NCBI GenBank assembly: GCA_002748015.1
Contig: PDRH01000023.1
Location: 1 to 10,942, forward strand
Length of the DNA: 10,942 nucleotides
Reading direction: 5' to 3'
Source of the DNA: Bacteroidota bacterium
GTDB lineage: Bacteria; Bacteroidota; Bacteroidia; Bacteroidales; CAJPTX01
In this document: in pieces, positions 1 to 6,848 of the stretch
Layout of the letters: each line of letters opens with the position of its first letter
Numbering within the stretch: the first letter of the stretch is position 1
Position numbers and translations under genes: made by a program
Notes under the pieces: model-generated
Seen by the model: the letters and a program-made list of their open reading frames with translations, nothing else
Databases searched by the model: none
Told to the model about the DNA's origin: nothing

Positions 1-88
1 CTCCATATTTAGGTTTAGCATCACCCCTCATCCTTGGTCTATGTCCCGCACTATCTGCAGCGCCTAGGTTTTTGAAGATTGCTCTCTA

Positions 89-96
89 CAAAGGTA
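89..96 (-). promoter_or_regulatory. Possible promoter -7 element for a gene leaving the left edge
   Basis: On the minus strand this reads TACCTTTG, a full match to the Bacteroidetes -7 consensus TAnnTTTG. No convincing -33 TTTG lies 18-21 bp upstream. About 65 bp downstream, at 21-19, is an ATG (first residues MLNLNME) preceded by GAGGGG, which could be the start of a minus-strand gene running off the window. A second ATG in another frame at 31-29 is also open to the edge. Too little is visible to identify either. Nothing else is seen in 1-147. Confidence 0.35.
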
Positions 97-147
97 GCCT
101 TTTATTTGGAACATTGCGTCATACCGTATTTCTACTTGTGGGGCGGG

Positions 148-179
148 AATAAAAAAGTGCGCACCAAGTCGGTGCGCAC
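148..179 (-). terminator. Intrinsic terminator of the haem-uptake operon
   Basis: On the minus strand a perfect 9-bp stem (GTGCGCACC at 179-171 pairing with GGTGCGCAC at 165-157, loop of five bases) is followed at once by six T and then ATT. It begins 41 bases after the receptor stop codon. The GC stem plus U tract is the classic Rho-independent form. It implies that the operon ends with the receptor gene. Confidence 0.9.
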
Positions 180-220
180 CTCCTAATTTAGCGCTGATGG
201 CTACCAGCTTTCACCTATTG

Positions 221-2500
221 CTACCAGCCGATGGCATCAGCTAGGTTGATACCGAGGTTGAAGATGAACTGTATGCCATCCTGCGGCATCTGTACGCCCA
301 CGTCATCGCCGGTATCCTTGTGGTTGAGGAGGTTGTCAATGGTGAAGCCCGCAGCGATGCCCCTCGGGAAATCAGCACCGATGTTAGCCCCCATGATGAA
401 GCGGGACTTGTAGTGGGTGGTTTTCCAGCCCTCCTGCCCGGGGTTTCTGTCGTAGAAGCTGTGGTCGATACCCGAACCCCACTGGGCATTAAGAGAGGTA
501 CGAAGGGTAGCATACTTCCACCGATGGCTATACATGATGTTGCCCCTCGCCATGTGCGGGCGGGTGAGGGAGGTGTTGTTGCCATCCACCTTCTTGTCGT
601 CGTGCGTGTAGGTGTAGGTACCCATGAGCTGAAGGCCGAACATGAAGCGGTAGGTCATCATGGCCTCCAGACCGAAGATGTTCACCTCGGGGAAGTTGGT
701 GCACTTCCTGTCGCCGTAGGCCCCCATCGGCCCATTGGGGTCTACTAGGTCGTAGTCTATCTTGTGGTAAAACTGGTTGTAGTAGCCCGAGAGCGAGAAG
801 TTGAAACCCCTCCTGTTGTACTCGGCCGAAAGGGAGTACTGGCGGCTGCTCTCCGCCTTGAGGCCGGGGTCGCCCATGATGTCGAAGAGCCCGGCCATGG
901 AGAACTCCATGTATAGCTCCTGCATCGTCGGCACGCGGTACCCCTCGGCGTAGCCTGCCCGGAGGTTGATGAAATCCCACGGACGGTACATCAGGGTAAC
1001 CTTAGGCGTTGCATGGAACTTGTAGCCATCGGCCTTATCCACGCGTACCCCAGCCACCAGGTTGAGCATCTTCTCGATGATGGCCCAGTCGGCCTGCGCG
1101 TAGAGCGAGTAGTCGTTCCGCTTGCGACGGGGCTTACTCTTGAAGAAGCGGTGCTTGAGGTCTTCATGGTTGAACTCCCCACCAGCCCCCAGCATGACCG
1201 GGCCGACGGCACCAGCGTAGTTCAGGCGCACGGTGTGCTTCTTGCTCTGGTAGGCTAGCAGACGCTCGTCGGTGTCCACGTAGTTGTAGTACTTCTCGTA
1301 GTGGTTGTAGTTGTAGGAGAGATCCATGTTGTGCTTCTCTAGCATCCCGTAGGAGATCTTCCCACCGCCGCTGTAGTTGTTGAAGCGCCCCTTGTAGCGG
1401 AGCTTTACATTCATGGGCTTGTAGTGGGTGTAGTAAGCCCCATTAAGCTCAGCCTTCAGGTAGCGGGTGAAGGAGTACGAAAGGCGCTCTGAGGCATCCC
1501 AGATCTCATAGCCGTAGATAGGCACCTCCTCGTCCACAACCTTCCGGGGGGTAACCTCACCCTGGAAGGTGGGCGACTTCCCCTCTTCGAGCAGCCCCTT
1601 CACCTTTGGGGACTCCAGCGTGAAGGTCTCCCGCTGGCGGTAGCTTCCGGTGGTGAAGGACGAAAGATTCCACTTCTTCAGACCGAGCGTTACGCCGTAC
1701 TGCTGACTACGCTTCACCTGGTAGCGGGCTGTCAGGTTCAGGTCCACGGGGCGCAGAGCCTTCTTGGTGATGATGTTGATCACCCCGCCGATAGCCCGGC
1801 TATCGTAGAGCGTGGAGGCTGCGCCGCGCACCACCTCGACCTTCTCTATATCATTCATGCTGATACGGCTAAAGTCGATGTTATTGGCCGCCCCCTCGCC
1901 GGCTATAGGCTCGCCGTCCACCAGGAAGACCAGCGACTTGCTGTCCAGGCCCTGATAGCTCACCTCGGTATTCCCCGTCATGCTGTTGTGGTAGAACTGG
2001 ATGCCCGGCACGGTGTACTCCAGCAGGGAGGTCAGATCGCTCGGGTTGATCGACTCTATCTCCTTATGGGAAATTACCGTGGTGATAACCGGCACCTCCT
2101 TGATGGGTCGTTCGGTGCGTAGCCCCGTGACTACAACCTCCTCCATGTCCAGGAGGTCCTCCTGCAGCTGAACCTCCACCCGTATGACCTCGTCCGGCGT
2201 GGCGAGTACCTCCGGCGCTAGGACTATATCCTTGCTCTTGTAGCCGATGTAGGCGTAGCGTACAACCACCTCGGCCCCCTGCTTCACATGCGCAGTAAGC
2301 TCGAATTCTCCTTGGGCATTGGTACCCGCCCCGTAGGTTGTCCCAACCACCTGGGCCGTAGCGCCAGTTAGGGGCATACCCGTCTCGTCGGTAATCTTAC
2401 CCGCAACGACTATCTTGCTGGTCGGCGAGACGCCAAAAGCCGCATTTGCAAGCAGTAGGCTGGCTACACAAACGGCAAAAAATAGTAGGTATTTTCTCAT
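221..2500 (-). CDS. hmuR: HmuR-like TonB-dependent outer-membrane haem receptor
   Basis: A 759-residue outer-membrane receptor that probably takes haem from the partner lipoprotein and imports it using TonB energy. The N terminus is a signal peptide (MRKYLLFF, hydrophobic core to about residue 20). A carboxypeptidase-regulatory-like beta domain (about 31-95) precedes the plug (about 120-245, with EVVVTG and LVDGEPI) and a 22-strand-type barrel to the C-terminal W. Haem-receptor boxes are visible as YRVP (521-524) and DPGL (544-547), variants of FRAP and NPDL. The start is placed at 2500 because MRKYLL begins a good signal peptide; the reading frame runs 16 codons further upstream without one. 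The upstream region is A-rich (CATAAAAACATACAA) with no real Shine-Dalgarno, which is normal in Bacteroidetes. No His lies between the YRVP and DPGL boxes. Family assignment is strong; haem as the ligand is inferred from the boxes and the HmuY-like neighbour. Confidence 0.88.
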   Translation of the reverse strand: MRKYLLFFAVCVASLLLANAAFGVSPTSKIVVAGKITDETGMPLTGATAQVVGTTYGAGTNAQGEFELTAHVKQGAEVVVRYAYIGYKSKDIVLAPEVLATPDEVIRVEVQLQEDLLDMEEVVVTGLRTERPIKEVPVITTVISHKEIESINPSDLTSLLEYTVPGIQFYHNSMTGNTEVSYQGLDSKSLVFLVDGEPIAGEGAANNIDFSRISMNDIEKVEVVRGAASTLYDSRAIGGVINIITKKALRPVDLNLTARYQVKRSQQYGVTLGLKKWNLSSFTTGSYRQRETFTLESPKVKGLLEEGKSPTFQGEVTPRKVVDEEVPIYGYEIWDASERLSYSFTRYLKAELNGAYYTHYKPMNVKLRYKGRFNNYSGGGKISYGMLEKHNMDLSYNYNHYEKYYNYVDTDERLLAYQSKKHTVRLNYAGAVGPVMLGAGGEFNHEDLKHRFFKSKPRRKRNDYSLYAQADWAIIEKMLNLVAGVRVDKADGYKFHATPKVTLMYRPWDFINLRAGYAEGYRVPTMQELYMEFSMAGLFDIMGDPGLKAESSRQYSLSAEYNRRGFNFSLSGYYNQFYHKIDYDLVDPNGPMGAYGDRKCTNFPEVNIFGLEAMMTYRFMFGLQLMGTYTYTHDDKKVDGNNTSLTRPHMARGNIMYSHRWKYATLRTSLNAQWGSGIDHSFYDRNPGQEGWKTTHYKSRFIMGANIGADFPRGIAAGFTIDNLLNHKDTGDDVGVQMPQDGIQFIFNLGINLADAIGW

Positions 2501-2581
2501 TTGTATGTTTTTATGGTTGCGTACGATGTGGAGAGAACCAGCAGGCACTGCTTACACAGACGCTCAAAAAGGTGATATTTC

Positions 2582-2613
2582 CGAACGTAATATACCCCAA
2601 TTAGGCGATGAAA
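2582..2613 (-). promoter_or_regulatory. Weak candidate internal promoter for hmuR
   Basis: On the minus strand TTTC (2613-2610) lies 20 bp before TACGTTCG (2589-2582), a 3/4 and 7/8 match to TTTG-N(18-21)-TAnnTTTG. It would give the receptor a leader of roughly 75 bases independent of the lipoprotein promoter. The match is imperfect and a chance occurrence is possible. The remainder of the 186-bp gap (2501-2686) shows nothing else besides the hairpin at 2643-2671. Confidence 0.25.
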
Positions 2614-2642
2614 AATATTGCCATTCGCTAGGGCTAAAACAG

Positions 2643-2671
2643 CGACAGGGGCATCTATACCGCCCCTGTCG
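2643..2671 (-). terminator. Intercistronic hairpin between hmuY and hmuR
   Basis: A perfect 10-bp inverted repeat (CGACAGGGGC at 2643-2652, GCCCCTGTCG at 2662-2671, nine-base loop) starts 15 bases after the lipoprotein stop codon. On the minus strand it is followed by CTGTTTTAG, so the U tract is short and offset. This fits a partial terminator or an mRNA-stabilising 3' hairpin that gives more lipoprotein than receptor message. The repeat is seen directly; the role is inferred. Confidence 0.65.
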
Positions 2672-2686
2672 TACCGTCTACCAACC

Positions 2687-3400
2687 TTACTTTAGCTCCT
2701 TCGCATGGACCATTATAACCCATTTCTGCGTGCCGTACTTAGCGAAGATCTTCAGCGCATAGCTCTTCTCACGAACCTTCACAACGAACACATTGTCCTG
2801 GATATCATGCTGCGTATCCATACCCTCACCCGTACTCATGTCGAACCCGCAGAGTACCTCGTTGTAGCTAAGCTTGGCGAATTTCTGCGGGGTGGGCAGC
2901 ATCCGGACCATGGCCTTCTCATTCGCACTTCCGCTGGCCTTCTTGAAGCTCTCCAGCTGCGTATCCTTCACCCACGTCCCTGTAGCTGGCACTGCCGTTA
3001 CCTGGCTTAGCTCGGTCTGCTCGCTCTTCAGCGCCTCACCCCCATTGGTCATGGGGTAGAAGTGATGGAAGGCTATATCCCAATTCGTAGGCTCTATCTG
3101 ATTTTCAGGTTTAGCGTCTACCACCTCGCCCTCCAGCGAGTAGTACGGCTTGGGCGCATCCTCAAAGAAGGCCCTCTGCTCCTGAAAATCTATATACAGG
3201 AATTTCCCCCACTTAAGGTAGGTCCTGAACTTCACCTCGAAGACCCCATCCTCAAGCGTCTTAATCTCCGGCTGATTCTCATCCGCAAGCTTGAACTCGT
3301 CCTCAACCTCCTGCCTCATATCATCGCCATCATCCTTATCGCACGCCACAAAACTAACTCCCCCCGCCAGCAGCAGGGCCAGTATCCATAGTTTCCTCAT
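2687..3400 (-). CDS. hmuY: HmuY-family haem-binding surface lipoprotein
   Basis: A 237-residue lipoprotein predicted to sit on the outer membrane, bind haem and pass it to the receptor encoded next. The N terminus MRKLWILALLLAGG leads to a lipobox ending in Cys20 (FVAC), followed by an acidic DKDDGDD stretch typical of exported Bacteroidetes lipoproteins. The HmuY family hallmark NWDIAFHHF is at 106-114. The C-terminal half keeps the family pattern around NEVLCG (180-185) and VFVVKV (204-209). P. gingivalis HmuY holds haem with two His (H134, H166). By eye, neither is conserved here; the nearby sulphur residues are Met164, Met167, Met188 and Met194. Length is slightly above P. gingivalis HmuY (216). 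The start at 3400 has TAAGGA seven bases upstream. It is the first gene of the operon. It is the only gene in the window with a TAA stop. Confidence 0.85.
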   Translation of the reverse strand: MRKLWILALLLAGGVSFVACDKDDGDDMRQEVEDEFKLADENQPEIKTLEDGVFEVKFRTYLKWGKFLYIDFQEQRAFFEDAPKPYYSLEGEVVDAKPENQIEPTNWDIAFHHFYPMTNGGEALKSEQTELSQVTAVPATGTWVKDTQLESFKKASGSANEKAMVRMLPTPQKFAKLSYNEVLCGFDMSTGEGMDTQHDIQDNVFVVKVREKSYALKIFAKYGTQKWVIMVHAKELK

Positions 3401-3413
3401 AGCTATCCTTAGT

Positions 3414-3428
3414 CAGTATTAATAACTG
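3414..3428. promoter_or_regulatory. AT-rich dyad at the predicted hmuY transcription start
   Basis: CAGT (3414-3417) and ACTG (3425-3428) flank ATTAAT plus one extra A, forming a 15-bp near-palindrome. It lies just after the -7 box at 3433-3440, covering the predicted start site and early leader. That is a usual position for a repressor site in a GC-rich genome. An iron- or haem-responsive regulator is an inference only; the sequence is not a recognised Fur box. Confidence 0.35.
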
Positions 3429-3432
3429 CCCG

Positions 3433-3462
3433 CAAAGGTAAAGAAATTGAGGAAATGGCAAA
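3433..3462 (-). promoter_or_regulatory. hmuYR promoter (Bacteroidetes type)
   Basis: On the minus strand TTTG (3462-3459), 18 bp, TACCTTTG (3440-3433): a full match to both Bacteroidetes sigma-factor boxes. The predicted start near 3427 leaves a leader of about 27 bases to the lipoprotein ATG. A short inverted repeat GCCCC/GGGGC (3465-3477) abuts the -33 box on its upstream side. Confidence 0.75.
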
Positions 3463-3498
3463 ACGCCCCCCAGGGGCATGTTTTTTCGCCCCGAGACC

Positions 3499-3528
3499 TT
3501 AGGGGGTTAGAACTTTTTCATACATTTG
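3499..3528 (+). promoter_or_regulatory. recG promoter, very close to the ATG
   Basis: TTAG (3499-3502), 18 bp, TACATTTG (3521-3528): 3/4 at -33 and a perfect -7 box. The ATG at 3536 is seven bases after the box, so the transcript should start at or within a few bases of the start codon. No Shine-Dalgarno fits in the remaining bases (CCACACC). It is divergent from, and about 60 bp from, the hmuYR promoter. Confidence 0.5.
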
Positions 3529-3535
3529 CCACACC

Positions 3536-5632
3536 ATGGCAAGAGAGCTAGAAGCCCCGATCTCCGTCCTCCCCGGCGTGGGGGAGAAGTACGTAAAATT
3601 GCTGTCGCAGGAGGCCAACATCCTCTCGGTGAGCGACCTGCTCTCCTACTATCCCTACCGCTATGTGGATCGCACGGTCATCACGCCCATTCGATCTATG
3701 AACCGTGAGGGCGAGCACTACCAGTTCGTGGCCGAGCTGGTGCAGATAGGCTGCGAGGGCGAGGGGAAGAAGCAGCGCCTGGTAGTCGTTTTTCAGGACC
3801 CCACGGGGCGCATACGCTGCGTCTTCTTCAAGGGCATTCAGTGGCTCTACCGGCGCTTCAAGGTGGGCGGGAAATACCTGGTCTTCGGCAAGCTCAGCGT
3901 CTTCGGCGGGAGCGCTACCATGACCCACCCCGAGGTCAACATTTACAACCCCGAGCAGAAGGACCGCATCCCCATGGAACCCCTCTACCACGCCTCTGAG
4001 AAGATGAAGAAGGCAGGGCTTAACTCCCGGGGCCTGCTACGCATCATGGGCTCTACCCTCCAGTGGGTACGCCCACATCTGAGCGAGTACCTCCCCGACC
4101 GCCTCCTCTCGAGCTACCAGTTCATGCCCTACGGCGATGCCATCGCCGCCATTCACTTCCCCAAGGATGCCGAGCAGGCCCGCCGGGCCATCGGAAGGCT
4201 CAAGTTCGACGAGCTATTCGGCGTGCAGGTGCAGCTCCTGCAGCTCCACGAATCCTACCGTACGGTCTACAAGGGTTTCGAGTGCCCCCAGGTCGGCGAG
4301 CTAACTAACCGCTTCTACCGCGAGGCCCTACCCTTCGACCTCACCAACGCCCAGAAGCGGGTGGTCAGGGAAATACGCGAAGATATGGGGAGCGGCAACC
4401 AGATGAACCGCCTCCTCCAGGGCGACGTCGGCAGCGGCAAGACCATCGTCGCCCTCTTCACCATGCTCCTCGCCGTGGACAACAGCTTTCAGGCCATGCT
4501 CATGGCCCCCACCGAGATCCTCGCCCAGCAGCACTTCGCCACCATATCCCGCATGCTCGAGGGCCTACCGGTGCACGTAGCCCTCCTAACGGGTAGCACC
4601 CCCGCCAAGGCGCGGCGCGAGATACTGGCCGGCGCAGAAAGCGGCTACCTGCATATACTCGTGGGCACGCATGCCCTCATAGAGGACTGGGTACACCTCC
4701 CCAGCCTGGGGGTAGTGGTCGTCGACGAGCAGCAGCGCTTCGGGGTCGACCAGCGCGCCAAGCTCTGGAAGAAGGCCGAGGGCTATGCGCCCCACGTCCT
4801 AATCATGACGGCTACCCCCATCCCCCGAACCCTCGCCCTCACCCTCTACGGCGACCTCGACGTGAGCATCATCGACGAGCTACCCCCGGGGCGCAAGCCC
4901 ATCCAAACGGTGCACATGTACGAGGCGCAGCGGGGCGACATCTACGGGCTAGTACGTCGGGAAATCGCCACCGGCCGGCAGGCCTACGTGGTCTTCCCCC
5001 TCATAGAGGAGAACGAGAAGCTAGAGCTACAATCCCTCACCGAGGGGCACGCACGCATACAGGAATCCTTCCCTTCCCTAGAGGTCGAAATCATGCACGG
5101 ACGCATGCGCCCAGAGGAGAAGGAGGCCGCCATGGGGCGCTTCAAGCGGGGGGAGGCGCAGATCCTCGTATCCACTACGGTCATAGAGGTCGGCGTGGAC
5201 GTACCCAACGCTACGGTCATGATTATAGAGAACGCCAACCGCTTCGGCCTCTCGCAGCTCCACCAGCTACGCGGTAGGGTAGGGCGGGGTGGGGAACTCT
5301 CCTACTGCATTCTCGTAACCGACTACAAGCTCTCCAGCACGGCGCGCGAGCGCCTCGCCACCATGGTGCGCACCACCAACGGTTTTGAAATAGCAGAGGC
5401 CGACATGCGCCTACGCGGCTCAGGTTCGCTGGAGGGTACCCAGCAGAGCGGACACAATGCGCAGCTCAAGCTGGCCTCCCTTTCTGAAGATGGTGCGCTC
5501 CTGGGCTTTGCCCGCGATAGGGCTAGGGAGATATGCACGGAAGACCCCCTCCTCCTCAAACCAGAAAACGAAAAGCTACGAAACCGCATCGCCTCGCTTA
5601 ACCGCATATCCGGCTACGAAAAAGTGGGCTAG
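3536..5632 (+). CDS. recG: ATP-dependent DNA helicase RecG
   Basis: A 698-residue cytoplasmic superfamily 2 helicase that remodels stalled forks and branch-migrates Holliday junctions. Seen in order: an N-terminal wedge region (LPGVGEKY at 12-19, helix-hairpin-helix-like; LLSYYPYRYVDRT at 35-47; OB-fold about 60-140), Walker A GDVGSGKT (296-303), GTHALI (377-382), Walker B DEQQ (397-400, a common variant of DEQH), motif III TATPIPRT (425-432), HGRM (521-524), STTVIEVGVDVPNAT (546-560), motif VI QLRGRVGRG (577-585) and the C-terminal DMRLRGSGSLEGTQQSG (623-639). Length is normal for RecG and all motifs are intact. The start at 3536 is supported by family alignment; the next Met (residue 55) lies inside the wedge domain. 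It is monocistronic, diverging from the haem operon and converging on the glsB-like gene. Confidence 0.97.
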   Translation: MARELEAPISVLPGVGEKYVKLLSQEANILSVSDLLSYYPYRYVDRTVITPIRSMNREGEHYQFVAELVQIGCEGEGKKQRLVVVFQDPTGRIRCVFFKGIQWLYRRFKVGGKYLVFGKLSVFGGSATMTHPEVNIYNPEQKDRIPMEPLYHASEKMKKAGLNSRGLLRIMGSTLQWVRPHLSEYLPDRLLSSYQFMPYGDAIAAIHFPKDAEQARRAIGRLKFDELFGVQVQLLQLHESYRTVYKGFECPQVGELTNRFYREALPFDLTNAQKRVVREIREDMGSGNQMNRLLQGDVGSGKTIVALFTMLLAVDNSFQAMLMAPTEILAQQHFATISRMLEGLPVHVALLTGSTPAKARREILAGAESGYLHILVGTHALIEDWVHLPSLGVVVVDEQQRFGVDQRAKLWKKAEGYAPHVLIMTATPIPRTLALTLYGDLDVSIIDELPPGRKPIQTVHMYEAQRGDIYGLVRREIATGRQAYVVFPLIEENEKLELQSLTEGHARIQESFPSLEVEIMHGRMRPEEKEAAMGRFKRGEAQILVSTTVIEVGVDVPNATVMIIENANRFGLSQLHQLRGRVGRGGELSYCILVTDYKLSSTARERLATMVRTTNGFEIAEADMRLRGSGSLEGTQQSGHNAQLKLASLSEDGALLGFARDRAREICTEDPLLLKPENEKLRNRIASLNRISGYEKVG

Positions 5633-5686
5633 CGCCAGTTCAGCCCTTGGCATCACAGCTCAATCCGATCCACCTCTCTCGGGCGA

Positions 5687-5759
5687 ATTGCCACGTAGGA
5701 AGCCCGTAGGCATAGCGGCTCGCCGCATGCCTAGCATGGCAATGCCGGCGCATATCGGC
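5687..5759. terminator. Structured gap between convergent recG and glsB-like genes
   Basis: The 197-bp gap (5633-5829) has nested inverted repeats: an outer pair ATTGCCA (5687-5693) / TGGCAAT (5737-5743), and an inner hairpin TAGGCAT (5707-5713) / ATGCCTA (5727-5733) continued by GCGG/CCGC round a CTCG loop, with one bulged A. A further GCCG/CGGC pair (5744-5759) is followed on the plus strand by CTTTATTTTC, which could end recG. A 5-bp hairpin TGCGC/GCGCA lies at 5783-5797. I see no reading frame with coding character. The most likely role is two-way termination; a small RNA is not excluded. Confidence 0.45.
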
Positions 5760-5829
5760 GAAACCTTTATTTTCAAACCCCTTGCGCCTTCAGCGCATTC
5801 CCTCGCATGCCAAAGGATTAGATCCCGGG

Positions 5830-6774
5830 CTAGGATATACCCATCCGCATCCCGTGGTCAGGATTGAAGGTATCGATATGCCGCTCCTTCTTGTCCTCAT
5901 GGATATCGTCCACCGTAACCAGTATACCCGTCTCCTCCACGCCCCCGAACTCCGGGTTGATCGACGTGCCGAACACCCGCAGCGTTGCACTCAGATTCAT
6001 GTACGACTTAATCAGCGGCGGCACGCGCTCCCCGAGCCTATGCGTCTCCGAGACGATGCGCTCGAAGTCCTCCCTAAAGGTCTTCCCGCAGAATAGCTTG
6101 GCCAGCTTCACCAGATTCATGTTCATCTCCAGCGGCTCGCGGGGGAACACCAGCCTATCCTTGTCGGGGAAACGCTTATTGAGGAAATACATCAGCGCAT
6201 TGCGCGCCTCCGGGTTGTAGTTCGTGTACATGGTTACCTTCCCGAAGAAGTATTCGATGCCCGGATTGAGCTTGAGAATGGCCCCCAGCCCGTCCCAGAG
6301 GTTGTCAAGCGCATACATTCCCTTGCGCCGAAGCTTCGTCCCCTGGTAGGCCACCGTAACGAAGGAGCGTCCCAGCTCGATCGTCTTAGGTAGGTAATCA
6401 TCTATGAACTCCTGCGAGAAATCGAAAAGCTCGTAGGTCGCCATATCCTCCAGGCTGAAACCCTCGCGCGAGGGGATGATGTAGCGGTAGCCACCGAGGA
6501 TGAGCCGCTCCACCGGATCCCACACTATCAGCTGATGGTAGGGGTGATCGGAGGTATCGAATGCATCGATATCCATCTCCAGGCCCGTACCGCCCCCTGC
6601 ATCCCTAAACGCCTCCTCACGCAGCCTACCGAGCTCCCGCATGGTGTTGGGGGCCTGGGCCGCAGTGAAGTGGTAGATATCCGTACCGCCGTTATTGGCC
6701 CTACGGAGGAATAGCTCAGGGGTCAGCTCCTTCTCGATGAGCTCAGGTGCCACAGGGGCTATAATATCCTGCAT
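5830..6774 (-). CDS. glsB: GlsB-type N-acyltransferase (glycine lipid / lipodipeptide synthesis)
   Basis: A 314-residue GNAT-fold acyltransferase of the OlsB/haemolysin-like family (Acetyltransf_5). By homology it links a 3-hydroxy fatty acid to the amino group of glycine, the first step to the glycine lipids and lipodipeptides of Bacteroidetes membranes. Seen: MRELGRLREEAFRDAGGGTG (45-64), YHQLIVWDP (79-87), LGGYRY (93-98), the family core ELGRSFV (133-139), LDNLWDGL (156-163), FFGKVTMY (176-183) and the C-terminal IKSYMNLSA (255-263) with VFGTSINPEFGGVEETGI (267-284). No signal peptide or clear membrane helix. GlsB commonly works with a PlsC-like partner, GlsA, which adds the second chain; no such gene is adjacent here. 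The start at 6774 has AGAGAAG just upstream and a promoter at 6810-6839, so it is probably monocistronic. The family call is firm; glycine as substrate is inferred from Bacteroides homologues. Confidence 0.82.
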   Translation of the reverse strand: MQDIIAPVAPELIEKELTPELFLRRANNGGTDIYHFTAAQAPNTMRELGRLREEAFRDAGGGTGLEMDIDAFDTSDHPYHQLIVWDPVERLILGGYRYIIPSREGFSLEDMATYELFDFSQEFIDDYLPKTIELGRSFVTVAYQGTKLRRKGMYALDNLWDGLGAILKLNPGIEYFFGKVTMYTNYNPEARNALMYFLNKRFPDKDRLVFPREPLEMNMNLVKLAKLFCGKTFREDFERIVSETHRLGERVPPLIKSYMNLSATLRVFGTSINPEFGGVEETGILVTVDDIHEDKKERHIDTFNPDHGMRMGIS

Positions 6775-6809
6775 CTTCTCTAGCTTCTCTTAGGTTTATT
6801 TGCTAGGGG

Positions 6810-6839
6810 CAAAGGTAGAAAAGTATTTTGAAAATCGAA
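6810..6839 (-). promoter_or_regulatory. glsB promoter with a dyad in its spacer
   Basis: On the minus strand TTCG (6839-6836), 18 bp, TACCTTTG (6817-6810): 3/4 and 8/8 matches to the Bacteroidetes promoter. The predicted leader is about 30 bases. The spacer contains the palindrome ATTTT-G-AAAAT (6825-6835). The upstream TPR gene ends only about 10 bp before the -33 box, and a weak AGCC/GGCT stem there overlaps its stop codon. Confidence 0.6.
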
Positions 6840-6848
6840 GCCCCCCGG

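Noticed and set aside
19..31. Starts of possible minus-strand genes at the left edge
   Set aside because: Only seven to ten codons are visible before the window ends, too few to call a gene; noted with the promoter at 89-96 instead.
200..228. Direct repeat GCTACCAGC at 200-208 and 220-228 round the hmuR stop codon
   Set aside because: Nine bases, two copies, no mobile element or attachment-site context; probably a small local duplication.
2498..2548. A longer receptor start at 2548
   Set aside because: The extra 16 residues are polar and would bury the signal peptide; MRKYLL at 2500 is the natural start.
3465..3486. GCCCC-CCA-GGGGC followed three bases later by TTTTTT on the plus strand, terminator-like
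   Set aside because: The stem is only 5 bp, the U tract is displaced, and no plus-strand gene lies upstream in the window that would need ending. A role as a control site for hmuYR is more plausible.
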